Source of the DNA: Alcaligenes ammonioxydans
GTDB taxonomy: Bacteria > Pseudomonadota > Gammaproteobacteria > Burkholderiales > Burkholderiaceae_B
Direction: 5' to 3'
Assembly: GCF_019343455.1 (NCBI RefSeq)
Contig: NZ_CP049362.1
Span: forward strand, 3,100,001 to 3,164,000
DNA length: 64,000 nucleotides
Each line of letters opens with the position of its first letter. The first letter of the stretch is position 1. The notes beneath the pieces were generated by a model. The model saw nothing but the letters and a program-made list of their open reading frames with translations, made no database searches and was not told where the DNA came from. The translations under genes were made by a program, and so were the position numbers. Below, piece by piece: positions 38,045 through 46,829 of the stretch.

Positions 38045-38593
38045 TCAAGCCGCCGCGTTAAGGAGGCTAAGCTCGATGGTAGCCTCACCTTTCTCGCTGC
38101 TGGCCCAGACAGTGCCATCCTGAACATTCAGATTGATCGTCATACCACGCTCGGCCATGGCGGCCAGCGCGTCAGTCCCCGCCACATCCAGCGCATAGAC
38201 CTGCACATTGCGCGCACGACTGATCTTGTCCTTGATGCCACCCCACCAGACCGGCACATTGCGGCCATACGCAAGCACCGTGACCTTATCGGCACGTCCG
38301 CTGGCTTTGATCAGCCGTCGATCATCGGGCAGCCCCACCTCCAGCCAGTGCAGCAAATTACCGCCCAGATCATGCTCCCACAAGGCCGGCTCATCCGAGT
38401 CGCTCAGACCGCGCGAAAAACTCAAGGCTTCGTCAGACTGCACATACAAGCCGTATGCCAGCAAACGCACCATCAGACGCTCTTCGGTCTCGGAGGGATG
38501 GCGGGCCAGCGTCAAGCTATGACTGCCGTAGTAGGCCCGGTCGTTATCGGCCACATTAAGTTCAGCTTTATAAATCGTTGCGCGCAGGGCCAT
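38045..38593 (-). CDS. YaeQ family protein
   Basis: A 182-residue member of the YaeQ family, whose fold resembles PD-(D/E)XK nucleases but whose role is unsettled. Typical stretches are MALRATIYKAELNVADNDR at the start, LARHPSETEERLMVRLLAYG (about 29-48), DEPALWEHDL and the WIEVG-like HWLEVGLPDDRRLIKASGRA. ATG 38593 is used; the longer in-frame opening to 38620 is not family-like. Convergent with gltX. Confidence 0.92.
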   Translation of the reverse strand: MALRATIYKAELNVADNDRAYYGSHSLTLARHPSETEERLMVRLLAYGLYVQSDEALSFSRGLSDSDEPALWEHDLGGNLLHWLEVGLPDDRRLIKASGRADKVTVLAYGRNVPVWWGGIKDKISRARNVQVYALDVAGTDALAAMAERGMTINLNVQDGTVWASSEKGEATIELSLLNAAA

Positions 38594-38616
38594 GAAGCGT
38601 CCAGCAAAAGAAACAG

Positions 38617-38645
38617 ACAAAAAACGGGCCGCCCCCAGGACGGCC
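38617..38645 (-). terminator. Terminator after the small lipoprotein gene
   Basis: Leftward: GGCCGTCC, loop TGG, GGGCGGCC, then CGTTTTTT. It separates this gene from the yaeQ-type gene. Confidence 0.75.
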
Positions 38646-38669
38646 AGGAATTACTCAAGCCGATAAGGC

Positions 38670-39182
38670 TCAAAACGGTAGACGATAGCCTGGCGACATT
38701 CGGGTCAGGCGGTACACCTTGCCACCTTGATCGCGCAGCACCAGATTACGGGCGGTGAGACTGACAATGTTGTAGTGGTTTTCGTAAATCGGGTCGCCCG
38801 GTTCGGTCACGACACCATTGGATTCCTGCGTATTGATCTGCAGGTTATTGCCTTTGCGTACCCAGCAACCGCTTTCATTCAAACCTTGCGAGGGCTTGTT
38901 GGGACGCTTGACCTGTTCGGTGTAGGCCATTGACCCATCTGCCTGCAAGGTAAACAAGGTGCGCAACTCGCCAACCACGCCTTTTTGACGGTGCTTGCTC
39001 AACCAGTTGCCCGCCAGTTGTTCCCCTTGTGCAGCCGGCTGGCAGGCAGGGTGAACCGGCTTGGCCGCAGCAGTCTGGGCAGCAGGCTCGGGTGCCGGCG
39101 CTTTGACCGCGCAGGCGCTTAGGAAAACTGTAGCCAGCACAGCGACCCAGCAAGAGCGTCGCAAGATATTCGCCTTCGTCAT
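38670..39182 (-). CDS. Putative lipoprotein, function unknown
   Basis: A 170-residue protein with a lipoprotein signal ending in lipobox LSAC (Cys at about residue 24). An Ala/Pro-rich linker (VKAPAPEPAAQTAAAKP) follows, then a compact domain from about residue 50. That domain reads like a small beta-barrel: LAGNWLSKHRQKG, RTLFTLQADGSMAYTEQ, NESGCWVRKGNNLQINTQ and KVYRLTR. The pattern of GxW plus F..DG resembles lipocalin-like or META-like modules, but I cannot name a family. Single gene with its own terminator. Confidence 0.75.
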   Translation of the reverse strand: MTKANILRRSCWVAVLATVFLSACAVKAPAPEPAAQTAAAKPVHPACQPAAQGEQLAGNWLSKHRQKGVVGELRTLFTLQADGSMAYTEQVKRPNKPSQGLNESGCWVRKGNNLQINTQESNGVVTEPGDPIYENHYNIVSLTARNLVLRDQGGKVYRLTRMSPGYRLPF

Positions 39183-39281
39183 AAAACCCCGTCCTTCATG
39201 CTTACATACCGACCCACCACAGGCCGGCGAATCCTGATTATTCTACCCGAACGCATTGGTCTTACCCCATAACAAGTTGCT

Positions 39282-39740
39282 TCAAAGCGGTAAAGGCAGG
39301 CGGGTCACATTCTTGATTTCACGCATGGCCACAATGGTGCGAGTCTGGCGCACACCGGGCATATTAAACAAGAAACGATGCAGGAAATCATCGTAGGACT
39401 CGGCGCTGGGGACCATGATTTTCAACAGAAAATCCGCATCGCCGGTCACCGCATGACACTCCAGAATCTCCGGCGCATCACGTACCGCACGAATAAAGTT
39501 GTCAACAATTTCACCTGAATGCCGGTCCAGACTGATCTGCGTGAACATGCAACTTTGCAAACCGACCTGACGGCGATCGACGCGCGCATAATAGCCTTGG
39601 ATGACCTTGTTTTTCTCCAGGTTTTTGATACGCCGCCAGACAGGTGCCGTAGACAGCCCCACCTGCTCGGCGACCTGTTGGGCAGAGGCGCGGCCATCGA
39701 GCTGCAAGACGTCCAGGATTTTTAAATCAGTTTTATCCAT
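39282..39740 (-). CDS. Lrp/AsnC-family transcriptional regulator
   Basis: A 152-residue regulator. The N-terminal helix-turn-helix is LDGRASAQQVAEQVGLSTAP (about 14-33) followed by VWRRIKNLEKNKVIQGYYAR. The C-terminal RAM effector domain shows EILECHAVTGDADFLLKIMV (about 90-109). The start at 39740 (MDKTDLKIL) is the family N-terminus; longer openings are not. It diverges from the indolepyruvate oxidoreductase gene, which it probably controls in response to aromatic or branched amino acids. Confidence 0.93.
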   Translation of the reverse strand: MDKTDLKILDVLQLDGRASAQQVAEQVGLSTAPVWRRIKNLEKNKVIQGYYARVDRRQVGLQSCMFTQISLDRHSGEIVDNFIRAVRDAPEILECHAVTGDADFLLKIMVPSAESYDDFLHRFLFNMPGVRQTRTIVAMREIKNVTRLPLPL

Positions 39741-39852
39741 ATTTGAATAATTTCGAAATAAACATTTCAAAGAATAGGGAATACACGCAACTATAACGCA
39801 AAAAAAAACGAGGGCAGACTCTCTATCATGACTCCTATCTGGAGGTTTCATC

Positions 39853-42800
39853 ATGACGCAGTCCGTCGACACTCAATACAAGCTTAGCGACAACCTGACC
39901 GCGCAGTCAGGGCGCATCTTTTTAACTGGCACCCAGGCTTTGGTGCGCATGCTGCTGACCCAGGCTCGCCTGGATAAAGAGCGGGGTTTGAACACCGCCG
40001 GTTTTGTCTCCGGTTACCGTGGTTCGCCACTGGGCGGTGTGGACATGATCATGTGGAAAGCCCAAAAGCACCTGGATCAGGCCAAGGTCCGTTTTCAGCC
40101 TGCCATCAACGAGGACCTGGCTGCGTCCATGATTATGGGCACCCAACAGGCCGGTGAACGCGCAGACCGCACGGTCGATGGCGTATTTTCCATGTGGTAT
40201 GGCAAAGGCCCGGGTGTGGACCGTGCGGGCGATGCCTTGCATCATGGCCACGCCGCCGGTGCCTCCCGGCACGGCGGTGTCTTGATGATTGTGGGCGATG
40301 ACCACGTCGCCTCCTCCTCGTCCATTCCCCATGCCAGCGAACAATCCCTGATCGCCTGGGGTATTCCGGTGGTCAACCCCAGCTCCGTCGAAGAATACGA
40401 GCGCTTTGGCGTCTGGGCCTGGGCCTTGTCGCGTTACTCCGGTTCTTGGGTCGCCTTTAAAGCCATTACCGAAACCGTGGAAAGCGGACGCTCCTTTGAG
40501 ATTGCTCCCTTGGACGATCTGGCGCCGGCCCTGGCTGACCAGCAAGGCGGCAAACATCCCTACGACCCCAGCAAATTCCTGACTCCGGCCATGGAGGGTA
40601 CCCTGGATGCCCGCCTGGAAAGCGTGCGTGAGTTCGCTCGCAAGCACAGTCTGGACCGTATGCTGGAGGCCGCGCCACAGGCCCGCATTGGCATTGTGTC
40701 CACCGGCAAGGCCACCTTGGATACGCTCGATGCGCTGCAACAGCTCAGCGCTCTGAACAATCTACCGGCCATTCGCCATCTGAAAATTGGTCTGAGCTGG
40801 CCTGTTAACCCGCAATCGCTGGAAGACTTTATCGAAGGCCTGGACCACGTTCTGGTGATTGAAGAAAAGGGCCCGATCATTGAAGACCAGTTAAAGAATC
40901 TGCTCTTTAATCGTGCCCAGCGCCCCACGGTGTCAGGCAAGCGCGATATTGAAAATGAGGTGCTGATTCCTGCCGATGGTCAGCTCAGCGCGGCCCGTGT
41001 GGCCGTTGGTCTGCGTCGCTGGCTGGGTCATCACGCCAATGTGCAGTTGCCTGCCTGTACAGAGCAAAATCTGGCACCCATTGATACCCATGGCCTGACC
41101 CGTCGCCCCTACTTCTGTTCGGGCTGTCCGCACAATACCTCCACCAAAGTACCCGAAGGCAGCCAGGCCATGGCCGGTGTGGGTTGTCACTACATGGCCA
41201 CCTGGATGGACCGCAAAACCCGTGGTCTGACCCAAATGGGGGGCGAAGGCACGGACTGGGTAGGCCTGTCGCCCTTTATCCAGACCGGACACATGTTCCA
41301 GAACATGGGTGAAGGCACGTATTTTCATTCGGGCTACCTGGCGATTCGTCAGGCCATTGCCGCGGGTGCCAACATTACCTACAAGATTCTGTTCAACGAC
41401 GCGGTTGCCATGACAGGCGGCCAGCCCGTTGACGGCCCGATCTCCGTGCCCCGTATTTGCCAGCAAACCATTGGAGAAGGAGCGCGCCGCGTGGTCATCA
41501 CCACCGATGAGCCCGAGCGCTATCGGGGTGTCAGCCTGCCGGCTGGTGTGGACGTTCACCATCGTCGCGAACTGGATCGCCTGCAACGAGAACTGCGCGA
41601 GATTCCCGGCGTCACCATCTTGATTCACGACCAGACCTGTGCGGCTGAAAAGCGCCGTCGGCGTAAAAAGAACGAGTACCCCGACCCTGCGCGTCGCCTC
41701 TTTATCAACAAAGCAGTCTGCGAAGGCTGTGGGGATTGCGGGGTGCAATCGAACTGCCTGTCGCTGGTGCCGGCTGAAACCCCTGAAGGCCGTAAGCGTC
41801 AGATCGATCAGTCCAGTTGCAACAAAGACTACTCCTGTGTGGAGGGCTTTTGCCCCAGCTTCGTATCCGTGATGGGCGGGGCCTTGCGTCGAGGAGATCA
41901 AAATGGTCAGGCCGACATGAAGGCGCAACTGCTGGCCAAGCTGGACACCCTGCCCCAACCTGCCATTCAGGCACGCGATTGCAATGTCATCGTTGCAGGC
42001 GTGGGGGGAACCGGCGTCATCACCATTGGTGCCGTGTTGTCCATGGCTGCACACCTGGAGGGGCGCTCCAGCTCCGTGCTGGACATGACGGGTCTGGCAC
42101 AAAAAGGCGGCACGGTCATCAGCCACATCCGCCTGTCTGCCAGCCAGAAGGCTACCGGAGCAGTACGTGTTGATCCTGGACAGGCGGATCTGGCCATCTT
42201 GTGTGATGTAGTGGCCGCCGCCCACCCTAATGCGCTGTCGTGCCTGCGCCCAGGTCATACTCACGCCATCATCAACGAGTATCTGGCACCCACGGCCGAA
42301 TTCACCCGCGATCCGGATGCGCCTCTGGATGCGCTACTGCTGTTGAACCAGTTAAGGCGCGCCGCCGGCGAAACCCGGGTGCATTCCTTCAATGCGCATC
42401 AGGCCGCCACCCTGTTATTTGGCGACAGCCTGCTGTCCAACATGCTTTTGATGGGTATGGCCTGGCAACAGGGCGCCATGCCTGTGAGCAGCGCAGCGCT
42501 TGAACAAGCCATCCGTCTGAACGGTGTGGCCATCCAAGCCAACCTGGATGCTTTCCATCTGGGGCGTGTGCTGGCCCACGACGAGCAGGCCCTGGCCAAA
42601 CTATTGGCCCCGGCGGCTCAAGTAGTAACTTTGCAGCGCCGCGAGACGCTGGAGCAGATCATGCAACGGTGCACTGGCAGCCTGGAGCAGTACCAGAACG
42701 CCGCCTATGCCCAACGCTTCACGCATACCATCGAGGCGCTGCATGAAGCCGAACAGAAACTGCGCCCGGGTCAGCGTCCTGTCCTGACAGAAAAAGCCGC

Positions 42801-43320
42801 GCGCAGCCTGTACAAGCTGATGGCCTACAAGGATGAATACGAGGTGGCCCGTCTGTTCAGCGCCCCTGCTTTCCGTCAGGATCTGGAGCAGCAATTCGAA
42901 GGAGACTTCTCCTTGCGCTTTCACTTTGCCCCCCCGCTGCTGGCACGCCGGGACCCGTCAACAGGCCGCCCTCGCAAGATCACTCTGGGGCCCCGTACCG
43001 CTACCCTTTTGCGCTGGATGGCCAAAGGAAAAGCGCTGCGCAACACCCCACTGGACCCGTTTGGCTACACCCATGAACGCCGTATGGAACGTCGTCTCTG
43101 GCGTCAATACCAGAACCTGCTCAAGCGCTTGAGCACGCATCTGAATCACTCGAACTACGCTGCCGCCTTGGAGCTGGCCGAGTTGCCCCAGCAACTGCGC
43201 GGCTTCGGTCCAGTCAAAATGGAGTCAGCCAAGAAATACGAAGCCCGTTTTGCCCAACTATCGCACCATCTGTTCAATACCGGGAATACGACGGAAGCGC
43301 TGACACAAACGCTGGCCTAA
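39853..43320 (+). CDS. Indolepyruvate ferredoxin oxidoreductase, fused alpha-beta type
   Basis: A 1155-residue single-chain enzyme that oxidatively decarboxylates aryl or branched 2-oxo acids to acyl-CoA, reducing ferredoxin. The N-terminal pyrimidine-binding part begins near residue 20 (GTQALVRMLLTQARLDKERG). PYFCSGCPHNTSTKVPEGSQ (about 418) and the TPP region TDWVGLSPFIQTGHMFQNMG (about 471) follow. A cysteine cluster KAVCEGCGDCGVQSNCLSL (about 620) binds Fe-S. The gamma-like domain starts VIVAGVGGTGVITIGAVLSM (about 713), and a C-terminal DUF6537-like part closes it. It diverges from an Lrp gene, the usual context for amino-acid catabolism. Confidence 0.93.
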   Translation: MTQSVDTQYKLSDNLTAQSGRIFLTGTQALVRMLLTQARLDKERGLNTAGFVSGYRGSPLGGVDMIMWKAQKHLDQAKVRFQPAINEDLAASMIMGTQQAGERADRTVDGVFSMWYGKGPGVDRAGDALHHGHAAGASRHGGVLMIVGDDHVASSSSIPHASEQSLIAWGIPVVNPSSVEEYERFGVWAWALSRYSGSWVAFKAITETVESGRSFEIAPLDDLAPALADQQGGKHPYDPSKFLTPAMEGTLDARLESVREFARKHSLDRMLEAAPQARIGIVSTGKATLDTLDALQQLSALNNLPAIRHLKIGLSWPVNPQSLEDFIEGLDHVLVIEEKGPIIEDQLKNLLFNRAQRPTVSGKRDIENEVLIPADGQLSAARVAVGLRRWLGHHANVQLPACTEQNLAPIDTHGLTRRPYFCSGCPHNTSTKVPEGSQAMAGVGCHYMATWMDRKTRGLTQMGGEGTDWVGLSPFIQTGHMFQNMGEGTYFHSGYLAIRQAIAAGANITYKILFNDAVAMTGGQPVDGPISVPRICQQTIGEGARRVVITTDEPERYRGVSLPAGVDVHHRRELDRLQRELREIPGVTILIHDQTCAAEKRRRRKKNEYPDPARRLFINKAVCEGCGDCGVQSNCLSLVPAETPEGRKRQIDQSSCNKDYSCVEGFCPSFVSVMGGALRRGDQNGQADMKAQLLAKLDTLPQPAIQARDCNVIVAGVGGTGVITIGAVLSMAAHLEGRSSSVLDMTGLAQKGGTVISHIRLSASQKATGAVRVDPGQADLAILCDVVAAAHPNALSCLRPGHTHAIINEYLAPTAEFTRDPDAPLDALLLLNQLRRAAGETRVHSFNAHQAATLLFGDSLLSNMLLMGMAWQQGAMPVSSAALEQAIRLNGVAIQANLDAFHLGRVLAHDEQALAKLLAPAAQVVTLQRRETLEQIMQRCTGSLEQYQNAAYAQRFTHTIEALHEAEQKLRPGQRPVLTEKAARSLYKLMAYKDEYEVARLFSAPAFRQDLEQQFEGDFSLRFHFAPPLLARRDPSTGRPRKITLGPRTATLLRWMAKGKALRNTPLDPFGYTHERRMERRLWRQYQNLLKRLSTHLNHSNYAAALELAELPQQLRGFGPVKMESAKKYEARFAQLSHHLFNTGNTTEALTQTLA

Positions 43321-43352
43321 ACACACCCGGGTCTTCACCCACCAAAACAGCA

Positions 43353-43381
43353 AGCAGGCCCTGTTACCGACAGGGCCTGCT
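43353..43381. terminator. Terminator between the oxidoreductase and pirB genes
   Basis: AGCAGGCCCTGT, loop TACCG, ACAGGGCCTGCT followed by GCTTTT rightward. The 12-bp perfect stem lies between convergent genes and probably serves the oxidoreductase; leftward the T tract is poor. Confidence 0.85.
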
Positions 43382-43467
43382 GCTTTTCAGATAATTACGA
43401 GAGCATGGACGCAAAGTGCCAAACCCGGGTGATTGCCAAACCCATCATCCTGCAATGAAGGCAGCCC

Positions 43468-44730
43468 TTAGCTAATAGCGGGCACCATATTGAATGACAC
43501 TGACGCCGTCGAGGTTCGGCCTGGATAGGTAGCGCGATCCCTACTTAGAAACACACCCGAAATGTAGTGTCCCTCAACTTCGTATTTCACATATCCGGAG
43601 TAGCTTTCGCCTTGACCCACCTGCATCACCCTCCCATCAAACAAGGTGAACTTGACCTCATCCATCAGGCCCTGATATCTCATCTCAACCGTCTTAATCA
43701 GAGATCCATTCAGGTCGAAAACATCGCGATTGCCCACCCGTTCACCGAGCAGGCTGCTGTCACCATTTTCATAGATTATTTCCAAACCGCCTATCCTGAA
43801 CAAGCTATTGATTCTTGGCCCGCTATAGCCAATGATCTGGACGATTTTATTGGCCTGCTGCCCAAAGACTTCTGGACATAAGGGTTGCGCCATCTCGCTG
43901 TCCGGAGTCAAGGCCTGGGCGATCATTCCCCCCGTAATCGTCCCAACCGCCGTGGAATAGCTGATCACATTGATATTGAATCGCTTATCGAAATCCAGAT
44001 CACGGATATTTTTTACGACCTCCACCGCCTCGACGCCATGCAGCAAACTATAGCCCCGGACGGCAAACATATTATTGGCCACTTCGTCAGGCCTGGAATT
44101 TTCGTACGTTCTATCCAGTTCCGTTTCATATATTCTATTAATATAGTTTCGGGATGAGTCTGCGAGATCATCTATGTGATTTTTCAAACTATTCAGGTCA
44201 ATGCTCGACAAGCCAATTTGATCTTTTTTGTCGATGCCCATTTTCCAGTAGCTGGCTTGCAGCAAGATCATGGAGGCATACATGGGCATCAGCTTATAGT
44301 TGGTCAGTTCATCAAAAGAACGAAACTTTTCGTCTTTTCCAACCAGATAAAACTGCAGGTTCTTATACTCCGAACACGCTTCCGGTGAGCCCGGAGACTC
44401 TTCCAGCAACCTCGCCACATACTCCATCTTCTTTTGAATCTCGCGCAGCTCCCCGTTCAGAATTCCTTGTATTGTTGCCAGAATCTGATTGTCAATGTAC
44501 TCCCTTAGCTCATCCAGGGACTTTTGCCACACGTCTTTTTCATTTTTTGGCCAGAACAAACCCACGATGGTCGACAAGGCTTTGCCCACAACCGGGATCT
44601 GTCCCAATCCAAACATGACCGAGCTTTTAATAATCGCGGAGTAGTCCCAATCTCCCAAAGAAATAGATCGTGTATAAAACCTTTCCTGCTCCTGCTCACT
44701 ATATACGCTCTTTAACTCAAGCAATTTCAT
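43468..44730 (-). CDS. pirB: PirB-like subunit of a binary insecticidal toxin
   Basis: A 420-residue homologue of PirB, the large subunit of the Photorhabdus insect-related toxin and of the Vibrio shrimp toxin. No signal peptide is seen. Residues about 25-245 are a helical bundle like Cry domain I, with the hydrophobic hairpin FGLGQIPVVGKALSTIVGLF (40-59) and the helix VWQKSLDELREYIDNQI. VISYSTAVG (255-263) starts the beta-rich C-terminal domain, with AQPLCPEVFGQQANKIVQII (281-300) and GGLEIIYENG (314-323). These match PirB patterns I remember. Length fits (family about 415-440). It starts 21 bases after pirA with GAGG upstream. G+C is low: 44 of 120 bases at 44101-44220. Confidence 0.92.
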   Translation of the reverse strand: MKLLELKSVYSEQEQERFYTRSISLGDWDYSAIIKSSVMFGLGQIPVVGKALSTIVGLFWPKNEKDVWQKSLDELREYIDNQILATIQGILNGELREIQKKMEYVARLLEESPGSPEACSEYKNLQFYLVGKDEKFRSFDELTNYKLMPMYASMILLQASYWKMGIDKKDQIGLSSIDLNSLKNHIDDLADSSRNYINRIYETELDRTYENSRPDEVANNMFAVRGYSLLHGVEAVEVVKNIRDLDFDKRFNINVISYSTAVGTITGGMIAQALTPDSEMAQPLCPEVFGQQANKIVQIIGYSGPRINSLFRIGGLEIIYENGDSSLLGERVGNRDVFDLNGSLIKTVEMRYQGLMDEVKFTLFDGRVMQVGQGESYSGYVKYEVEGHYISGVFLSRDRATYPGRTSTASVSFNMVPAIS

Positions 44731-44751
44731 AGCATCCGCCTCAATTCAGGA

Positions 44752-45150
44752 TTATTTAGCCACCGTGACACTGACAGTCGCATTCTGATCAGTACCGTTG
44801 AACAAAACAACTTTGCTGTAGTACAGAGAATTGGACGGAGCCTGCAGCTTCTTTTCCTCTCCTATTCCGACCTCGACAGAAGAGTATTCAAACCAGCTGG
44901 AGGTAAAAGAATGAGACCAATAAAAAACAGCTTTTATTTTATTTGCCTTTCCGGCATTGAATATCCAGTAAGACTTATGAATTTCAGGGATAACTGGTGT
45001 GCTATATTTCGCAGCCTGCACAGAACCATGCTTGGGAACCGTAAACGTACCACCTGACAGAAGTTGTACAGACTCGTCTGCCGGACTCGTTTCCAGACCC
45101 ACCCCGCGCGACAACTTTTCAATTTCGTTATTGCTGAACTGATCTTTCAT
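44752..45150 (-). CDS. pirA: PirA-like subunit of a binary insecticidal toxin
   Basis: A 132-residue homologue of PirA, the small subunit that acts with PirB; PirA resembles Cry domain III, a sugar-binding jelly roll. The protein has no signal peptide and no cysteine. Family-like stretches are GGTFTVPKHGSV (33-44), TPVIPEIHKSYWIFNAGKAN (51-70) and NSLYYSKVVLFNGTDQNAT (107-125). A perfect AAGGAG sits six bases before ATG 45150. It is the first gene of a two-gene operon in the same order as known pirAB loci. Base composition is A+T-rich unlike its neighbours. Host target unknown. Confidence 0.92.
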   Translation of the reverse strand: MKDQFSNNEIEKLSRGVGLETSPADESVQLLSGGTFTVPKHGSVQAAKYSTPVIPEIHKSYWIFNAGKANKIKAVFYWSHSFTSSWFEYSSVEVGIGEEKKLQAPSNSLYYSKVVLFNGTDQNATVSVTVAK

Positions 45151-45880
45151 TGTTTACTCCTTAAAAAACACCAGGCACAAGAAACATCGTTCAAACAATA
45201 TAAATGTAAAAATCAGTCAAATTTAGAAAAGCCAATACGCCGCAAGCCTTAATAATCATAGCTACGAACCACGTGTTACCATAAATGCGATTTTTAATTT
45301 ATTGCCTTACGATAAATAAGCTTAAGAATAATCCGCCATTAAGTAACCAGGTCATTATTCAAAATCCCCCGTATAAACATTGTTCTAAAAAACGCCCCTC
45401 GAGCCGAATCATTCAAGCCTTCCAGCGATCCAGCCCTCGACCTATCCGCCCAGATTCCGCCAGATACTTGTAGGTCGATGCCGGAACCGGGAAAAGACAG
45501 CACCCCGTCCACAGCACGCCATCTGGCCCGCAACCATCACGTCATTTCCTGCCTCCAGGTCGAACGGTCAAAACCAGCACGGAAAAAAGCAATTTTTGTT
45601 TTGTCGCCAAGGCCCCTTTGTCCAGTCTGAAAAAACACATATGTGCAAAACGGCAGTCGCACAGAACGCAACTTATTGGAGACAGCAAGCGGGGTTAACA
45701 AAGCCATATGCGTGTGCTACATGATTAATACTTGACTGTGTAGGGGCTTGCGTTAGACTTCTATGCGTATAGGGTATTGGCCCTGAACGCCTGCGTCATT
45801 TGAAAAAGGCCATTGCAGTTTTCCAGGCCAGGACAAATGGGTGTGGACAAACTAAAGACTTGTTCTCAAGGAGCATGATC
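45151..45880. promoter_or_regulatory. Control region between divergent pirAB and the histone-like gene
   Basis: About 730 bases. 45160-45360 is A+T-rich and must carry the pirAB promoter; TTGACT occurs on the bottom strand at 45220-45215, but I find no well-spaced -10 for it. 45370-45560 is richer in G+C without a credible gene and may mark the end of the acquired segment. 45637-45646 has the palindrome CACATATGTG. The right end carries the promoter for the histone-like gene. Confidence 0.4.
45732..45759 (+). promoter_or_regulatory. Candidate sigma-70 promoter of the histone-like gene
   Basis: TTGACT (45732-45737), 16-base spacer, TAGACT (45754-45759). Transcription would start about 115 bases before ATG 45881. 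Confidence 0.4.
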
Positions 45881-46717
45881 ATGGCAACAGCCAAGAAAGG
45901 CGCAGCAAAAGCAGCAAGCAAGAAAGCCGTCAGCCCCAAAAAAGCAACGCCAGCCAAAACAGCCGCAGCACCCGCAACCGCTACTGCTACCAAGACCAGT
46001 CCCAGCAGCAAAACCGCTGCCTCCAAGTCCCCCGCTAAAACCACGGCTTCCAAGACCGGCAAAGCTGCTGTGAAAACGCCTGCCAAAGCGGCAAGCAGCG
46101 CCCCAGCCAAGAAAACTGCGACAAAAGCAGCGGTAAAGAAAACCACGGCAGCAAAGCCCGCGGCAAGCAAAACAGCCACAAGCAAGCCAGCCGCCGTGAA
46201 AACCGTCGCCAAAAAAGCAGCTGCTAAAAAGACCAGCGCCAGCAAAGCCGTTGCCCAAAAAACGGTAGCCAAAAAAGCGCCCGCCAAAAAAGCGGCCGCT
46301 CCCAAGACAAACACTGCTAAAACAGCAACTGCCAAACCTGCTGCCACGGCTGCCGACAAAAAACCGGCCAGCACCAAGGCAAGCACATCCGTGGCAAAGA
46401 AAGCCACGTCCAGTAAAGCGACAGCCAAACCTGCCGCTAAAACCGGCACTAAGGCAGCAGCCAAGACAGCGGCAAAAAAAGCCAGTCCCGCTGCCAGTGC
46501 AGCAAAATCCGTAGCTCCCAAGAAGAAAGAAGTTAAATCCGTGACCGCAGAAACCAAAACCCCAAAGACCAGTACAACGTCCAAAACCGCCGCTAAAGTT
46601 GGCAATAAGACCGCCGCACGAAAAGCGACCAAAACCGCTGCTGCGCCTGCTGAGCCGCGTCGTGAAGACATCAACCCTGCCGGCTCCTGGCCGTTCCCAA
46701 CCGGCAAGCGTCCTTAA
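45881..46717 (+). CDS. Histone H1-like, lysine/alanine-rich DNA-binding protein
   Basis: A 278-residue protein made almost wholly of Ala, Lys, Thr, Ser and Pro in KKA/AAK/KPA-type repeats, like eukaryotic H1 tails, AlgP and Bordetella BpH1. Such proteins bind DNA without sequence preference and compact the nucleoid. The non-repetitive end REDINPAGSWPFPTGKRP is the conserved tail I know from histone-like proteins of Alcaligenaceae. ATG 45881 has AAGGAG seven bases upstream; ATG 45875 is too close to it. Repeat number may vary among strains. A terminator follows. Confidence 0.9.
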   Translation: MATAKKGAAKAASKKAVSPKKATPAKTAAAPATATATKTSPSSKTAASKSPAKTTASKTGKAAVKTPAKAASSAPAKKTATKAAVKKTTAAKPAASKTATSKPAAVKTVAKKAAAKKTSASKAVAQKTVAKKAPAKKAAAPKTNTAKTATAKPAATAADKKPASTKASTSVAKKATSSKATAKPAAKTGTKAAAKTAAKKASPAASAAKSVAPKKKEVKSVTAETKTPKTSTTSKTAAKVGNKTAARKATKTAAAPAEPRREDINPAGSWPFPTGKRP

Positions 46718-46743
46718 GCGCACCTCGTTTGCACGTTTTTCCT

Positions 46744-46772
46744 AAAGAGCCACCCCGATCGGGTGGCTCTTT
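46744..46772 (+). terminator. Rho-independent terminator of the histone-like gene
   Basis: AAAGAGCCACCC, loop CGATC, GGGTGGCTCTTT: a perfect 12-bp stem 27 bases past the stop. Confidence 0.9.
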
Positions 46773-46829
46773 GGTTTGACGCACTTGCATGCGACAATTC
46801 TCTCTTCTATCAATTCATACCAAGCAACT

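Noticed and set aside
40933..42264. Over 440-codon open frame antisense to the oxidoreductase gene
   Set aside because: The oxidoreductase frame has cofactor motifs throughout; the antisense peptide has shadow composition.
43468..44730. Classical Bacillus Cry delta-endotoxin
   Set aside because: The N-terminal domain is Cry-like, but the length, the small upstream partner gene and the C-terminal motifs fit PirB better.
45339..45533. 64-codon bottom-strand ORF upstream of pirA
   Set aside because: No ribosome binding site and no family resemblance; treated as non-coding.
45881..46717. Repeat array that might be taken for a CRISPR
   Set aside because: Repeats are in-frame Lys/Ala codons of a histone-like gene, without regular spacers.
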